Shown one piece after another: positions 16,270 through 24,552 of a stretch of DNA of 27,512 nucleotides. The stretch is taken from IMG/VR virus record IMGVR_UViG_3300031952_000112, positions 1 through 27,512 of that record; one strand, given 5' to 3'. Origin of the DNA: a virus. The notes beneath the pieces are model-generated. The model had not been told where the DNA came from. It saw only the letters and a list, made by a program, of their open reading frames with translations, and ran no database searches. Made by a program: the position numbers and the translations under genes. The stretch's first letter is position 1. Every line of letters starts with the position of its first letter.

Positions 16270-17136
16270 TCAATCCTCATCAGTTGGATTCACATTATCT
16301 ACTAACGTGGAAACGTTCAGGCCGCCTCTTTCATTAAAATCTGCAACGTCTAGGATTGCGCCAGATGACTCAACAACAATTCCGACACGACCAAGAATAG
16401 TTGGCATAATCTTTTCTGGTAGAGGCAACCATGCTTCCCACGTTGTGGTCATATCGTATCTAACCTTAGCTAATTCTTCAGCACCAATATCAATATCGCT
16501 GCTATTTGTGATTTCGCTAATCTTACCTCTTATATTGCCTTTCAGAGTCTCAAATTCAACCATCAATTCGGCAAATGGGTTAAATCTAGTCACGATTTGA
16601 TATGTTGCGTATTCAACATCTCTCTTCCTTTCAGCCCAAATCGTCATTGCATAATCGACCATACATGGCCATGGCCTAAATACCATCGCAACTCTACTAC
16701 CATCTCCAGCCACAAACCTTTGTGCCATTGGCCTATATGGCGGTGAATATCTTGTTGGGTCCCATCTAAAGCCAGATCTATTGATCGACATCACCGGTAG
16801 CGTTATTCTGTTCGCATGCAGATCTTGCTTCCAAAATAACAACGTTTTATCGCCACCAGCGATTCTTACCGTCATTTCGCGCTGATTATCTTCTGTTGGA
16901 ATAATTATACCAGTAAAGTATTTCTTGATCCCCTCATCTATGGCATGAAACCCCTTAGGCAATATTGTTCTTACATCAACTGGCGTCACAAGGTTAGTTG
17001 GGTCATATGTAATAGTTGTGTCTTTGCTAAGATCGGGATGGCCAGGGATTTGTTGTGGAATAGATGGATTCGGCTCGTATACGGCCCCAGCCGTATCTTG
17101 CTTCCTTGGTTTTGATGTAAAATCGTATATTGGCAT
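16270..17136 (-). CDS. Tail terminator / sheath stabiliser, gp15-like
   Basis: A 288-residue protein. The series of segments follows the order seen in T4 gp15: REMTVRIAGGDKTLLFWKQD, then ITLPVMSINRSGFRWDPTRYSPPY, then MVFRPWPCMVDYAMTIWAERKRDVEYATYQIVTRFNPFAEL, then KVRYDMTTTWEAWLPLP. In gp15 these are the 'LPRINLHLVDFSYN', 'Y-N-P-S-P-I-K-M-x-Y-x-L-x-I-x-T-[RK]' and 'R-x-I-E-W-S-L-x-F-E-V' elements. It would cap the finished tail and join it to the neck. The start overlaps the preceding stop (TAATG). Its first residues (MPIYDF) resemble those of the gp14-like protein (MPIYNF), but this may only reflect similar entry strands. Confidence 0.7.
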   Translation of the reverse strand: MPIYDFTSKPRKQDTAGAVYEPNPSIPQQIPGHPDLSKDTTITYDPTNLVTPVDVRTILPKGFHAIDEGIKKYFTGIIIPTEDNQREMTVRIAGGDKTLLFWKQDLHANRITLPVMSINRSGFRWDPTRYSPPYRPMAQRFVAGDGSRVAMVFRPWPCMVDYAMTIWAERKRDVEYATYQIVTRFNPFAELMVEFETLKGNIRGKISEITNSSDIDIGAEELAKVRYDMTTTWEAWLPLPEKIMPTILGRVGIVVESSGAILDVADFNERGGLNVSTLVDNVNPTDED

Positions 17137-17579
17137 TATTTATCAATCTTATTCTTAACAATTTGGCCGATCTCAATCTCTAGTGACGATTTTAGCCTAG
17201 TCCATGGTTTGCAGCCATACACCTCAATCATCCTGCCAGACCGCTCAATTTTATCTTGGTTAACCGCGCCCTGAGCATCAACCATCACAGTAGCTGTTCT
17301 CTTAAATTCATCATCTCTTGTGATTGATTGGCTCAAAAGCTTAGCCAGACTTTCCGGATTTTCCGTCTCAGCAAATTTATCACCAGTAGATGGGTCTATG
17401 ATCTCTTCACCGTCTGGACCCCTTAGTGGCCATAACGTCATACACTCGCCCATATATGCCTGCTCAACAAATTGCTTAGAATGCTGAGCTAGTATCGATG
17501 CGGTATCATCAAGCAGCTTCACAACGCTATTGTGAATGGCTTTCATAACATCTTCAGCACTCATGTCCTTTGGCATCAT
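17136..17579 (-). CDS. Hypothetical neck-region protein (147 aa)
   Basis: Begins with two overlapping ATGs at 17579 and 17576 that overlap the gp14-like stop. It is mostly helical at the N-terminus (DMSAEDVMKAIHNSVVKLLDDTASILAQHSKQFVEQAY) with a mixed C-terminal half ending in a strand/helix (SRTRLKSSLEIEIGQIV-like). The pattern is compatible with HK97-gp10/neck-type adaptor proteins, but no specific motif supports this. It lies between the gp14- and gp15-like genes, so a connector or tail-completion role is likely from context. Confidence 0.65.
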   Translation of the reverse strand: MMPKDMSAEDVMKAIHNSVVKLLDDTASILAQHSKQFVEQAYMGECMTLWPLRGPDGEEIIDPSTGDKFAETENPESLAKLLSQSITRDDEFKRTATVMVDAQGAVNQDKIERSGRMIEVYGCKPWTRLKSSLEIEIGQIVKNKIDK

Positions 17580-18166
17580 TCGTGCCTGATTTTGATGGCC
17601 TTATCGCCAGTGAGCAATTCGGTCATCGCAGTGTAATACAACCATCTGTACATGAAATTCCCAGAATCATAAGCATTTAGGACTCTGAAAAAGAATTGCC
17701 TTGGTTCTTGAGCAAGCATTGAGAATGCTGCGCCATAAGGAACCCTAATAACATCGCCAAGTACAATTAATTTATCGGCAAATTTCCTCAGAATGGCAGC
17801 TCTACTAAAGATGATCTTTAATTTTAGTGGATTATCAATTCCCCACCTAGTATATTCATAAGAAACAGTATCTACTTTAATATAGGCTTTAATATCTGAT
17901 CCGCTTGTGTACAATGGATCAGCATCTTCATCCCAGACTTCTTTGTCCTCATTATCTCCTTTTGGTATCTTCTTGAAGACCGTAACCCAAGCTCCACTAA
18001 GATTGATTAACTCCTCGGCCATTGTCTCAGCATATCCAAGATCTGGTTTATCATGATTGAACAACGATAATTGAGAAAACTCTTTTTCAATATCGCTTCT
18101 CATGTCTGGCACTGCGCCAGCACTAGATACTTGGACATTCCTTGGATTAAAGTTATATATTGGCAT
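17576..18166 (-). CDS. Neck protein, gp14-like
   Basis: The ATG at 18166 (MPIYNFNP) is chosen because an AGGAC ribosome site precedes it; starting earlier would overlap the 815-aa gene by 30 codons. The protein has 196 residues. GYAETMAEELINLSGAWVTVFKKI followed by a strand-rich centre and LGDVIRVPYGAAFSMLAQEPRQFFFRVLNAYDSGNFMYRW matches the T4 gp14 plan (an [LI]-x-[DE]-x-L-x-x-[ED] helix, then G-D-x-I-x-[FV]-P and an F-[YF]-x-[LV] strand with a 'G-[KN]-F-x-[YH]' ending). In T4, gp13 and gp14 form the neck ring above gp15. The reading is moderately supported. Confidence 0.6.
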   Translation of the reverse strand: MPIYNFNPRNVQVSSAGAVPDMRSDIEKEFSQLSLFNHDKPDLGYAETMAEELINLSGAWVTVFKKIPKGDNEDKEVWDEDADPLYTSGSDIKAYIKVDTVSYEYTRWGIDNPLKLKIIFSRAAILRKFADKLIVLGDVIRVPYGAAFSMLAQEPRQFFFRVLNAYDSGNFMYRWLYYTAMTELLTGDKAIKIRHE

Positions 18167-20600
18167 CAAACAGTCCTGCAGCACCACACTTTGTGGCAAG
18201 TTCAATAATTTCGTCGTATTTGTCTCGCAACACGGGCCTACCACTAATTATAGCATCCCATATGATTGAAATTGATTCGGCAACAACCTGTTTGTCTTCA
18301 CCTGACGTCATCATCTTTTGAAGGTGCTCTATTACGGTTGGTGATACTGAATTCATGCGCTCATTAAACGTCTTCCTAATTTTAAGCATGTTCATTTTTA
18401 TTGTTGGGCTATAGCCACTTAAGGCCGAGTTATCATTAAGCAAAATTGCTGACCAGCAACTATATGATTTTGGATTGAATATGTCTATCGACTCGCTAAC
18501 TGGCACAACACGCAAAATCTTCGTTATCGGAGCAGATTCACATAGCAGGAGATCAAAAAACTCATCGGCTTTCATAATGTCGCGATTACTAGACGATTCA
18601 GTCGTATTGTTCTTAATCATTTTGATACTATGATATGCCCTTTTGGCGTCCGTCGATCCCAAATCAGCAACAATAGAGGCCGCAATATGATCAATCACTT
18701 CATTATATCCAAACTTATCTTCACATAGCATCGAGCTAACAAATTGGTGTATACACTCAGATAAATTTATTATGTCTTCTGGATCAAGGCTGTCCAAAAT
18801 GTCTAATGCCGCTACGGCATCTTTGGAATCCAATCTATCGAAATTAAACGGCACCTTAAATCTACCAAGACTGTCCATATATTTCTGAACCGCCAATTCG
18901 GCAGTTGACTCGTCAACACCAACCGCATCAGCATATGACTTTATTGTCTCGTCCCAATATGGATATTTAGACCCAGGATATCGCATCAAATATTTCTCTT
19001 CTTCCTTAGCCTTCCTCGCTATATCTTCTCTTCCCTTAATTTTAGCAATGTATTCAGGAGACTCTTTATACTTAGCTGAGGCTTTCTCTGATCTCTCTTT
19101 CCTTTTAACAGCAGAAAATCCCTTTACGTGCCCAATGATGTCAGACCACTCTTGTGGTTTGTTCTCCAGCGGCGGCATAGTAGTTTTCATTTTAGATGCA
19201 AGTTTGGATTCGCTACCATATTCTTCTTCAGCTTTGGCCAAGAGATCGCCAACCTTCATTCCTTGTGGTAGACCCTCTGGATAATGTGTCTTAACAAACC
19301 ATTTAATATATCTTGGATCAACAGGGCCTGTCCACTCACCTTGTTCAGTAAACCACCATGGCGCAATGTCCTGAACATTGTCTATCTCGAGCGCGCCAAG
19401 CAGAGCTTTAATGTCTGGAGTGCCAGTTAGTTTGTCGGTAACATCATCTATATCGCGTGGATCGGCGTGTGCGATCGGATATGAAATCTCAAACTTGGGA
19501 AGACCTAAATGCTCACCGTATCTCTTGTCTTCGACGCGACCAGTAACATAAAACGATCTGTTGCTATCGACCCATCTTCTAAATTTATTATGATTTATCT
19601 CTTGTTGCGGCGATATATTTTCAATTCTTGACCATTGAATTTCTTCTCTATCTTCAATACCAAGAGGTGGCCATGCATCTATCTTGAAGTAAGGAAGTGA
19701 TTGCTTGTTTTTATCGATTATCTTGCGTAATTTTTCAAAAACCTCCCTATTTGTTTTACCAAGTGATTCAACAGAAATGACTATATGTCTTCTAATATCA
19801 TTCGTCTCCGCATCTTCGTCTTCGGATTTAGCAGGCGTTGGCACGGGCGCTGCGGGAGTGGGGGAGGCGACCTTCTTCGCAAGCGCGTCCCGCTCGCGGG
19901 CGGCTCTAGCAACATCGATTCCAAACTTGTCATTTTTATCCCTAAAGCCCGCACCAAGAGGTGTCCTAGCACCATGCTGTGGATTAAATGGTTCTAGAAT
20001 ATTCCATATCCACGTTACAATCAGTTCCCATGGAGATGGCGCTTGCTTGGCAATGCGTTGGTTGTATTTGCCACTTCCAGCTGGCCGAGTATCTTTGTAT
20101 ATTTCGATATCAGCCCAATTCCATCCTTTGCACGATTTTTTACCGGTGGCGGGGCACATCACCAGTTTATCTGCCGTGCCATCGTCGATATGCTTTTTAA
20201 GTATTCCTTTGACATATCCAATATCTTCTTCGGCAGTCTCTGATTTTCTCTCTTTAGATAGTGTTGCCTTTTTATCACCACCCCCAGCTCCCAATGCTAA
20301 AACTTGTCGTTGGAATTGCAGATCTTTTTCTAATTCTTCAATCCTATCTTTTAAAGCCAATCCGATCGTAACTTTCCCACTACCACCACACAATTTGCAG
20401 TCGCGCCTTGGTTCTTCACCTCTGACCGTAGCCTTATCTAGACCATAAACGTTGATGAAAGTCTCACTCTCTCTATTATCCTTGTCTTCCGGTACTCTAG
20501 GCTCAATGAACATGACGGTATAGTCATCTACATCTTCGGTCATTAGGGAACCGAATCTCTTTTGAACTTCAAACAGCAATTCTTTTTCCGCATTATTCAT
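18153..20600 (-). CDS. Large unrecognised protein (815 aa) in the neck module with Cys motifs and N-terminal MTED
   Basis: Coupled to the 129-aa gene (TAATG, ribosome site AAGGA). Residues 20-23 read MTED, near a hydrophobic helix. Cys68/Cys71 lie in CKLCGGSGK, a single DnaJ-like CxxCxGxG unit, and Cys149 and Cys157 (MCPATGKKSC) may complete a zinc site. A coiled-coil-like stretch spans about 80-100, an Ala/Pro linker about 245-262, and a beta/alpha domain about 268-380. A Lys/Glu-rich helix follows near 505-550, and the last 250 residues are all-helical, like a HEAT-type bundle. No enzyme motif is recognised. T4-like phages usually have gp13 and gp14 adjacent, and here this gene separates them. 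It may be an internal virion or connector-associated protein. Function unknown. Confidence 0.75.
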   Translation of the reverse strand: MNNAEKELLFEVQKRFGSLMTEDVDDYTVMFIEPRVPEDKDNRESETFINVYGLDKATVRGEEPRRDCKLCGGSGKVTIGLALKDRIEELEKDLQFQRQVLALGAGGGDKKATLSKERKSETAEEDIGYVKGILKKHIDDGTADKLVMCPATGKKSCKGWNWADIEIYKDTRPAGSGKYNQRIAKQAPSPWELIVTWIWNILEPFNPQHGARTPLGAGFRDKNDKFGIDVARAARERDALAKKVASPTPAAPVPTPAKSEDEDAETNDIRRHIVISVESLGKTNREVFEKLRKIIDKNKQSLPYFKIDAWPPLGIEDREEIQWSRIENISPQQEINHNKFRRWVDSNRSFYVTGRVEDKRYGEHLGLPKFEISYPIAHADPRDIDDVTDKLTGTPDIKALLGALEIDNVQDIAPWWFTEQGEWTGPVDPRYIKWFVKTHYPEGLPQGMKVGDLLAKAEEEYGSESKLASKMKTTMPPLENKPQEWSDIIGHVKGFSAVKRKERSEKASAKYKESPEYIAKIKGREDIARKAKEEEKYLMRYPGSKYPYWDETIKSYADAVGVDESTAELAVQKYMDSLGRFKVPFNFDRLDSKDAVAALDILDSLDPEDIINLSECIHQFVSSMLCEDKFGYNEVIDHIAASIVADLGSTDAKRAYHSIKMIKNNTTESSSNRDIMKADEFFDLLLCESAPITKILRVVPVSESIDIFNPKSYSCWSAILLNDNSALSGYSPTIKMNMLKIRKTFNERMNSVSPTVIEHLQKMMTSGEDKQVVAESISIIWDAIISGRPVLRDKYDEIIELATKCGAAGLFDANI

Positions 20601-20989
20601 TAGAAGATTCCTTTTAGGGGGATTCCTCTACATAATTCTTCAAGTGATTTTTCTTTCCCCTCTTCCTCTGATGGCGTTGGGGCTTTGGCTATATTTCGTA
20701 AAACCTGATACCAATCTGGCACCCACAACACGCACGGGTCATCGCAGATACTTGGGTCTGGTGGTGGGCCGCTTGGAAGCACGAAATATACTTCCCTTGG
20801 GTTAGTTTGAAACTCTATGGTTGAACCAGGAATGGCATCAAGAGCATCGGCTAGATCAACAATCGAGGAGTTGAATTGCATATTGGCGGCCAAGGTTGGC
20901 GATGTGAATGACGATATGGGCTCACATCCTGGGACAATAAGCTTATTGCCCCTTAACACTCTCAGTTTGTTTTTAATGGTGATTGACAA
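20600..20989 (-). CDS. Hypothetical protein (129 aa), paralog of the 83-aa gene at 26923-27174
   Basis: The best start is TTG 20989, because no ATG lies in the first 36 codons and the N-terminus then aligns with the 83-aa paralog. Shared features are an L-x-I-[IV]-x-G strand near residue 16, a helix ending in IPGS, and a C-terminal DWYxxLRxxAK. This copy has a 30-residue extra Pro/Cys-rich loop (SGPPPDPSICDDPC) before the DWY motif and an acidic tail after it. The family is unknown. The gene sits between the two neck genes, so a head-tail joining role is possible. Confidence 0.65.
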   Translation of the reverse strand: MSITIKNKLRVLRGNKLIVPGCEPISSFTSPTLAANMQFNSSIVDLADALDAIPGSTIEFQTNPREVYFVLPSGPPPDPSICDDPCVLWVPDWYQVLRNIAKAPTPSEEEGKEKSLEELCRGIPLKGIF

Positions 20990-21004
20990 CTGAGTCTGCG
21001 TGGC

Positions 21005-21763
21005 TCACCACAGTTCAATTCCGAGTGGCTCTCCCTGATTTATCGCGAATTCTACGACTTTCTCATATTCTTCCTGGCCCTCCTTGGCCATGGCCTCGCC
21101 ATCGAAGTTAATCGTTCCGCCATCCGGAGCCGGAATACCACCAAATTTCCTGCGGGTATTACCAAGAGCAATCTTTATTTGAGCCAAGACTGCCCTGTAA
21201 GTAATTTCTCTAGCCTGAGGCGACCTAAATTCGTCAACAGATGGCACATATTCAATAATCACTGGGTATGTGCTCTTCGGGGCTGGATACAACCTTATTG
21301 TATCGCCACCAAGTTCGCCAGTCTTTTTTCTGTAGTCCCACTGACCCTCTGTTCCCAATATGCGTTGTGAGAACTTCCTATAAGAAAGAAGGAGGTGATA
21401 GTCAACTAGTAAATTCTGAATTCCAGAAATATTGCCAATATTAAACAAGAAACTTTCCGCACTAAATATTTCATCAATCCTAGTTGTCGAGGGGTCCCAA
21501 GACACTGATCTTATCCAATAAGCATCGGGAGGTACTGGATATTCACTCTGAAGAGGAATCGTGTTGAAGAACGCAAAACGCTCTTCGAGGGGTGCATATC
21601 TAATAATAAAATCACCGGTCGATCTCAGCACTTGTTCCATTTGCGCTTCGCCAATTTCGACTAGGATCGTTGGGTGTCCTAGTTGCGACAGCACATGGAA
21701 CTTGAGCGGGTTGCTGTCAACCTTAAGAACTATTGGCAACTGATTTGGTGATAATATCGCCAC
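21005..21763 (-). CDS. Neck protein, gp13-like
   Basis: A 252-residue protein starting at GTG 21763 with ribosome site TGAGGT. LSQLGHPTILVEIGEAQMEQVLRSTGDFIIRYAPLEE is the typical gp13 opening (LG-x-P-x-[IV]-x-[VI]-[END]-[LIV]-x-x-x-Q-[IM]-x-x-x-[LI]), followed by a strand with PVPPDAYWIRSVSWDP. SGIQNLLVDYHLLLSYRKFSQRIL is the central helix. YRAVLAQIKIALGNTRRKFGGIPAPDGGTINFDGEAMAKEGQEEYEKV matches the C-terminal 'A-x-x-K-x-x-[LW]-G-x-x-R-x-K-[FY]-x-G-[VI]-x-[LA]-P-G-G' plus final helix. It joins portal and tail with the gp14-like protein. Confidence 0.75.
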   Translation of the reverse strand: MAILSPNQLPIVLKVDSNPLKFHVLSQLGHPTILVEIGEAQMEQVLRSTGDFIIRYAPLEERFAFFNTIPLQSEYPVPPDAYWIRSVSWDPSTTRIDEIFSAESFLFNIGNISGIQNLLVDYHLLLSYRKFSQRILGTEGQWDYRKKTGELGGDTIRLYPAPKSTYPVIIEYVPSVDEFRSPQAREITYRAVLAQIKIALGNTRRKFGGIPAPDGGTINFDGEAMAKEGQEEYEKVVEFAINQGEPLGIELW

Positions 21764-21778
21764 AGTAACCTCAATTTA

Positions 21779-22300
21779 CTAAATCACATTCATATGGTAT
21801 TTATATTGAAATTGCTTGTCCACGTTACTATCATTATAAACATCTTCATAATCGACGTTTAATCGATCAACAACCACCGTGGCATCAGAGCCATATTTGG
21901 ACTTTAGATCATTATGAACTTTATCAGCCGCTTCTTTATTATCAAATCCAACTTCAAATCCAAAATAATTTTCGCCTGTTATTGTACCAAATTCAGACCA
22001 TGTCAGAAGCGTACCACGCTTCTTAAGCTCATGTCGCTTTACTAAATCCCATCCTATAACCTCAAAATAGTACACCTCAATGCTCTTCAGCATAGCTGGA
22101 ACCGAGATCTTCAATTGCCATGGGCCATATTCTGCTGATTCTTTAGCCTGCTTTTCAGAATAAAACTTGCATTCGCTATTTGGGCACTCAACGTTAGAGA
22201 ACCCAATATACGCTCTTTTGTTTCCACATGATGGGCATGCAGCTTCTGCTAGCACATCCGGGTCTTCGGTAATCAATCTAGCTATATCTCTTGGGTCCAC
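21779..22300 (-). CDS. Zinc-ribbon protein (173 aa) with IARLITEDP N-terminus
   Basis: Starts at GTG 22300 with AGGA ahead of it. Residues 6-14 are IARLITEDP, identical in sequence and position to the start of the double peptidase at 25540. A four-Cys zinc ribbon follows: C22/C25 (CPSC) and C39/C44 (CPNSEC). The remaining 110 residues are mixed alpha/beta with aromatic strands (KSIEVYYFEVIGWD, NYFGFEVGFDNKEAA). The family is unrecognised. The gene overlaps the end of the upstream 184-aa gene's region by only a short gap (10 nt). The N-terminal motif could be a capsid-targeting, prohead-protease-cleaved tag, which would place this protein inside the head. Confidence 0.7.
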   Translation of the reverse strand: MDPRDIARLITEDPDVLAEAACPSCGNKRAYIGFSNVECPNSECKFYSEKQAKESAEYGPWQLKISVPAMLKSIEVYYFEVIGWDLVKRHELKKRGTLLTWSEFGTITGENYFGFEVGFDNKEAADKVHNDLKSKYGSDATVVVDRLNVDYEDVYNDSNVDKQFQYKYHMNVI

Positions 22301-22309
22301 AACTATCCT

Positions 22310-22864
22310 TTATTTAGTCGGGAATGATCTGAACCTTCTCTTGAATATGGCGCCATATTTAACACCATCATATTCTATGAAAAAGATTTCATTTAGCCAT
22401 GAGCTTGCAGCTTCAAGATGCGTCTTCAACCAATAGACTTCTCTGTCTATCTTATCGAGCACATCCTGCCCCCAGCTCGTTGACCCACCAGTGGGACCAG
22501 ATCTTACTGCCGTTGGTTCCCCCGGATATGTTCCGCTATGAATGATGTGTGGATATGTGGTAGGATTGACATTTGGACTCTGCAGCCTATCAACTTCTAA
22601 GAACCCATATACGGTTACCCTAGCTGGTGATTGCCCAACCTGCACAGTAAAAGCTGTGGGTTTAGCAATATTGAAACCAGCGGTTTCAAGATCGCGCTCG
22701 ATAAAAGCAGCAACTCTTTCTCCATCGCGCATATAAACGCCCCTAGAGCCATCTATATGCGATGGAACAACACGCGAGTAAATCTTAAACTGAACATGCT
22801 TCGTCGGCTGCCCAGAATTGACACCCTGGGCTAGACGATCGGTGGAGTAATGAACTAGAGGCAT
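22310..22864 (-). CDS. Hypothetical protein (184 aa), first gene of the minus-strand structural block
   Basis: A good AGGAG ribosome site precedes ATG 22864. Strand-rich, with a FKIYSRVVPSHI strand, a GVYMRDGERVAAFIERDLETAGF helix, then PTAFTVQVGQSPARVTVYGFLEVD, a Pro/Gly/Thr-rich loop, and a C-terminal helix plus IFFIEYDGVKYGAIFKRRF. No family is recognised. It is the leader gene of the structural block, facing away from the PLD-like gene, so its upstream region likely carries a promoter (see 22885-22892). Confidence 0.65.
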   Translation of the reverse strand: MPLVHYSTDRLAQGVNSGQPTKHVQFKIYSRVVPSHIDGSRGVYMRDGERVAAFIERDLETAGFNIAKPTAFTVQVGQSPARVTVYGFLEVDRLQSPNVNPTTYPHIIHSGTYPGEPTAVRSGPTGGSTSWGQDVLDKIDREVYWLKTHLEAASSWLNEIFFIEYDGVKYGAIFKRRFRSFPTK

Positions 22865-22884
22865 ACTATATCTCCTATGACTTC

Positions 22885-22892
22885 AGTTTATA
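22885..22892 (-). promoter_or_regulatory. TATAAACT, late-promoter-like element before the structural block
   Basis: On the minus strand this octamer differs from T4 late TATAAATA at two positions. It lies about 21 nt from the start codon with AGGAG in between, in the 73-nt divergent gap that also serves the PLD-like gene on the other strand. It is a candidate start for the whole minus-strand operon. Confidence 0.3.
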
Positions 22893-22937
22893 TTTGAACG
22901 ACTCGAAGGATTGGGTATTTTATTGGCGGAGGTGCTT

Positions 22938-23513
22938 ATGTTCATCACACAAAAAGATCACAATCAATATCTAAAGAAACTAATCATAGAAAAACCAGAT
23001 GAAGTAATGATAGCAACATACAATATATATGCTGGAATCCTTCACGACGGGGAAGATGCGCACTCGTGGGGAGAAAAATATCATAGCGACGCTCACGAAA
23101 TCCTAGATATGCTATGCGACTGCAAGAGGGTCAGAATAATTGTCGGAACGCCACCGTTATCGTTGTGTAAGGCTGGTTGCGAAGACTGCATAGCAAAGCA
23201 GTATAAGTCGGCTACAAGGCTGTCCAAGCATGCGCTAAAATGGCCGAAATATCAATGGAAATATACTGGTGATTTTCATTTGAAATGCTACTTGTTCAAG
23301 AAAGATGGTATCATGAAAGGAGTCATTGGTGGTAGAAACCTTTCAGATAGCAACTGGGTTGACGTAACCTTCAATATAGATGACAAACATTGCAAAGTAA
23401 TCGAATACCTATTTAACCAATCGTGGGATAAGTCAACCGACATTACAATTGAGAATTTAGAGTCAAGTATTATGAAGCAAGTGGAAGAAGCTAGTTGGTC
23501 GTCTAACAAATGA
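22938..23513 (+). CDS. Phospholipase D/HKD-like nuclease
   Basis: Starts at ATG 22938, five bases after a perfect GGAGG; an earlier in-frame ATG lacks this. The protein has 191 residues. His114-Leu-Lys116 (FHLKCYLF) followed by GVIGGRNLSDSNW (131-140) matches the HxK...G[GS]xN part of the PLD superfamily. The usual HxKx4D Asp is slightly displaced (Asp123). There is one HKD motif, so a dimer would make the active site, as in the Nuc/BfiI-type endonucleases. Cysteines at 60, 62, 77, 81 and 84 form a CxC...CxxxCxxC cluster that could bind a metal and is not a standard part of the fold. It is transcribed opposite to the structural block. A role in host DNA degradation or phage defence is inference. 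Confidence 0.7.
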   Translation: MFITQKDHNQYLKKLIIEKPDEVMIATYNIYAGILHDGEDAHSWGEKYHSDAHEILDMLCDCKRVRIIVGTPPLSLCKAGCEDCIAKQYKSATRLSKHALKWPKYQWKYTGDFHLKCYLFKKDGIMKGVIGGRNLSDSNWVDVTFNIDDKHCKVIEYLFNQSWDKSTDITIENLESSIMKQVEEASWSSNK

Positions 23514-23866
23514 ATGCTGAGACAACCGAGCACACGCAATGTTCTGCGATATCTCTCTTAGCAGATTATTTATTAACCCGAGGAATTAAGTCATCATATG
23601 TTTCTGGATATTTCCCATCAGAATCAATCTGTGATTTTATTAGGGTATATATTTCCGATCAATATATATTATCATTATTCTTAAGCGGCACATATGATAG
23701 CGATGCTGTTCCAGACGATAAAGTGATAATTGCTAGAGTTGATTACCAAATTCACAATCAAATAATACATGGAACAATATTAACGCATATTAATTATCAT
23801 GATCCAAAATCATTCGAATTAATAGCCGACGCCATAGAGTATGGGAGATTCACACCAGAAGACTAA
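23510..23866 (+). CDS. Hypothetical protein (118 aa) downstream of the PLD-like nuclease
   Basis: ATG overlaps the PLD-like stop (ATGA), so the two are coupled. The protein has an N-terminal hydrophobic helix (ISLLADYLLTRG), an acidic-strand centre (YILSLFLSGTYDSDAVPDDKVIIARVDYQ) and an acidic C-terminus. No family is recognised. Its stop codon overlaps that of the opposite-strand zinc gene by three bases. Being locked to the nuclease gene suggests it helps or controls it, but that is inference from position. Confidence 0.65.
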   Translation: MNAETTEHTQCSAISLLADYLLTRGIKSSYVSGYFPSESICDFIRVYISDQYILSLFLSGTYDSDAVPDDKVIIARVDYQIHNQIIHGTILTHINYHDPKSFELIADAIEYGRFTPED

Positions 23867-24534
23867 AATATTTCTTTGGGGCCGCGCATCCCAAATTTGC
23901 CTCTACCCTTCGGCGGTGGTCCCAGATGATACTTCTGGTCGTGATGTTCTTTGCATAAGATACCAGGCTTAAGCAGTTTAGCAGCTAAATTCTGCGCAAT
24001 ATTGAGCGGCAGATTTCTATGGGTTAGATCATCAATATATTCCCTTACATAATGATTCCAGTCTAAGTCGCTTGGTGGTATGTCCATTCCACACTTAGAA
24101 CAATAATATTTAATCTCTGGATCGCCACACAATCCTGGCTTGCCATCAATAACTGTCGGCGCTTTGCATGATAGGACTGGTCCAGTTTTAGTAGTTTCCT
24201 GGCCAACTTCAGCTGGTGAGGGAACCACACTCACAAGCGCTGGCAGTGGGGCCATGTTTATGTCATGTTTTTCCTTTAAATGAGATGGTACATCAATACC
24301 GGAAATGGCGCACATACTATCGATATTTCCCCTCTGCTGAGAGGTAAGCTTTTGATTTCCTGCCATCTCTCTAGCACAGATGTCGCATATATATTGTGTT
24401 GCTTGATAATTAGTTGCGTCAGTTGGGCGTTTTCCTCTTGATCGTCTAATGTGTGGGGCGTAATAATTGGTAACTATATCTTCTGTTATAACCCCATTTA
24501 AGATTGTACACTCATATAAGATTGATAGCTTCAT
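23863..24534 (-). CDS. HNH-like zinc protein (223 aa) with N-terminal ITED
   Basis: Ribosome site GAGGA precedes ATG 24534. Residues 16-19 read ITED. A CxxC (ICDIC) is followed at a distance by a Cys and HLKEKH (H-x4-H), a possible zinc finger. The C-terminal domain reads CSKCG, then DLDWNH, then an Asn/Leu-rich stretch, then LCKEHHDQKYH. This is the order of an HNH endonuclease with zinc knuckles (CxxC, the [DW]-N/H-H pair, a central Asn, then CxxHxxxK). The usual DHI is replaced by DWNH, so catalysis is not certain. The middle is Pro/Val-rich. It could be an HNH nuclease or a zinc-bound structural protein. Confidence 0.55.
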   Translation of the reverse strand: MKLSILYECTILNGVITEDIVTNYYAPHIRRSRGKRPTDATNYQATQYICDICAREMAGNQKLTSQQRGNIDSMCAISGIDVPSHLKEKHDINMAPLPALVSVVPSPAEVGQETTKTGPVLSCKAPTVIDGKPGLCGDPEIKYYCSKCGMDIPPSDLDWNHYVREYIDDLTHRNLPLNIAQNLAAKLLKPGILCKEHHDQKYHLGPPPKGRGKFGMRGPKEIF

Positions 24535-24552
24535 ATTATCCTCTACAATCTT

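Noticed and set aside
19705-20448. 247-codon plus-strand open frame opposite the 815-aa gene
   Set aside because: Antisense shadow: the product is Ser/Phe/Leu-rich with no domain, it contains no start context, and the minus-strand gene is coupled to neighbours on both sides.
22865-22937. Plus-strand sigma70 promoter TTGAAC with TATTTT near 22893-22920
   Set aside because: Only a partial match at both hexamers with 16-nt spacing; too weak to annotate, though some promoter must drive the PLD-like gene.
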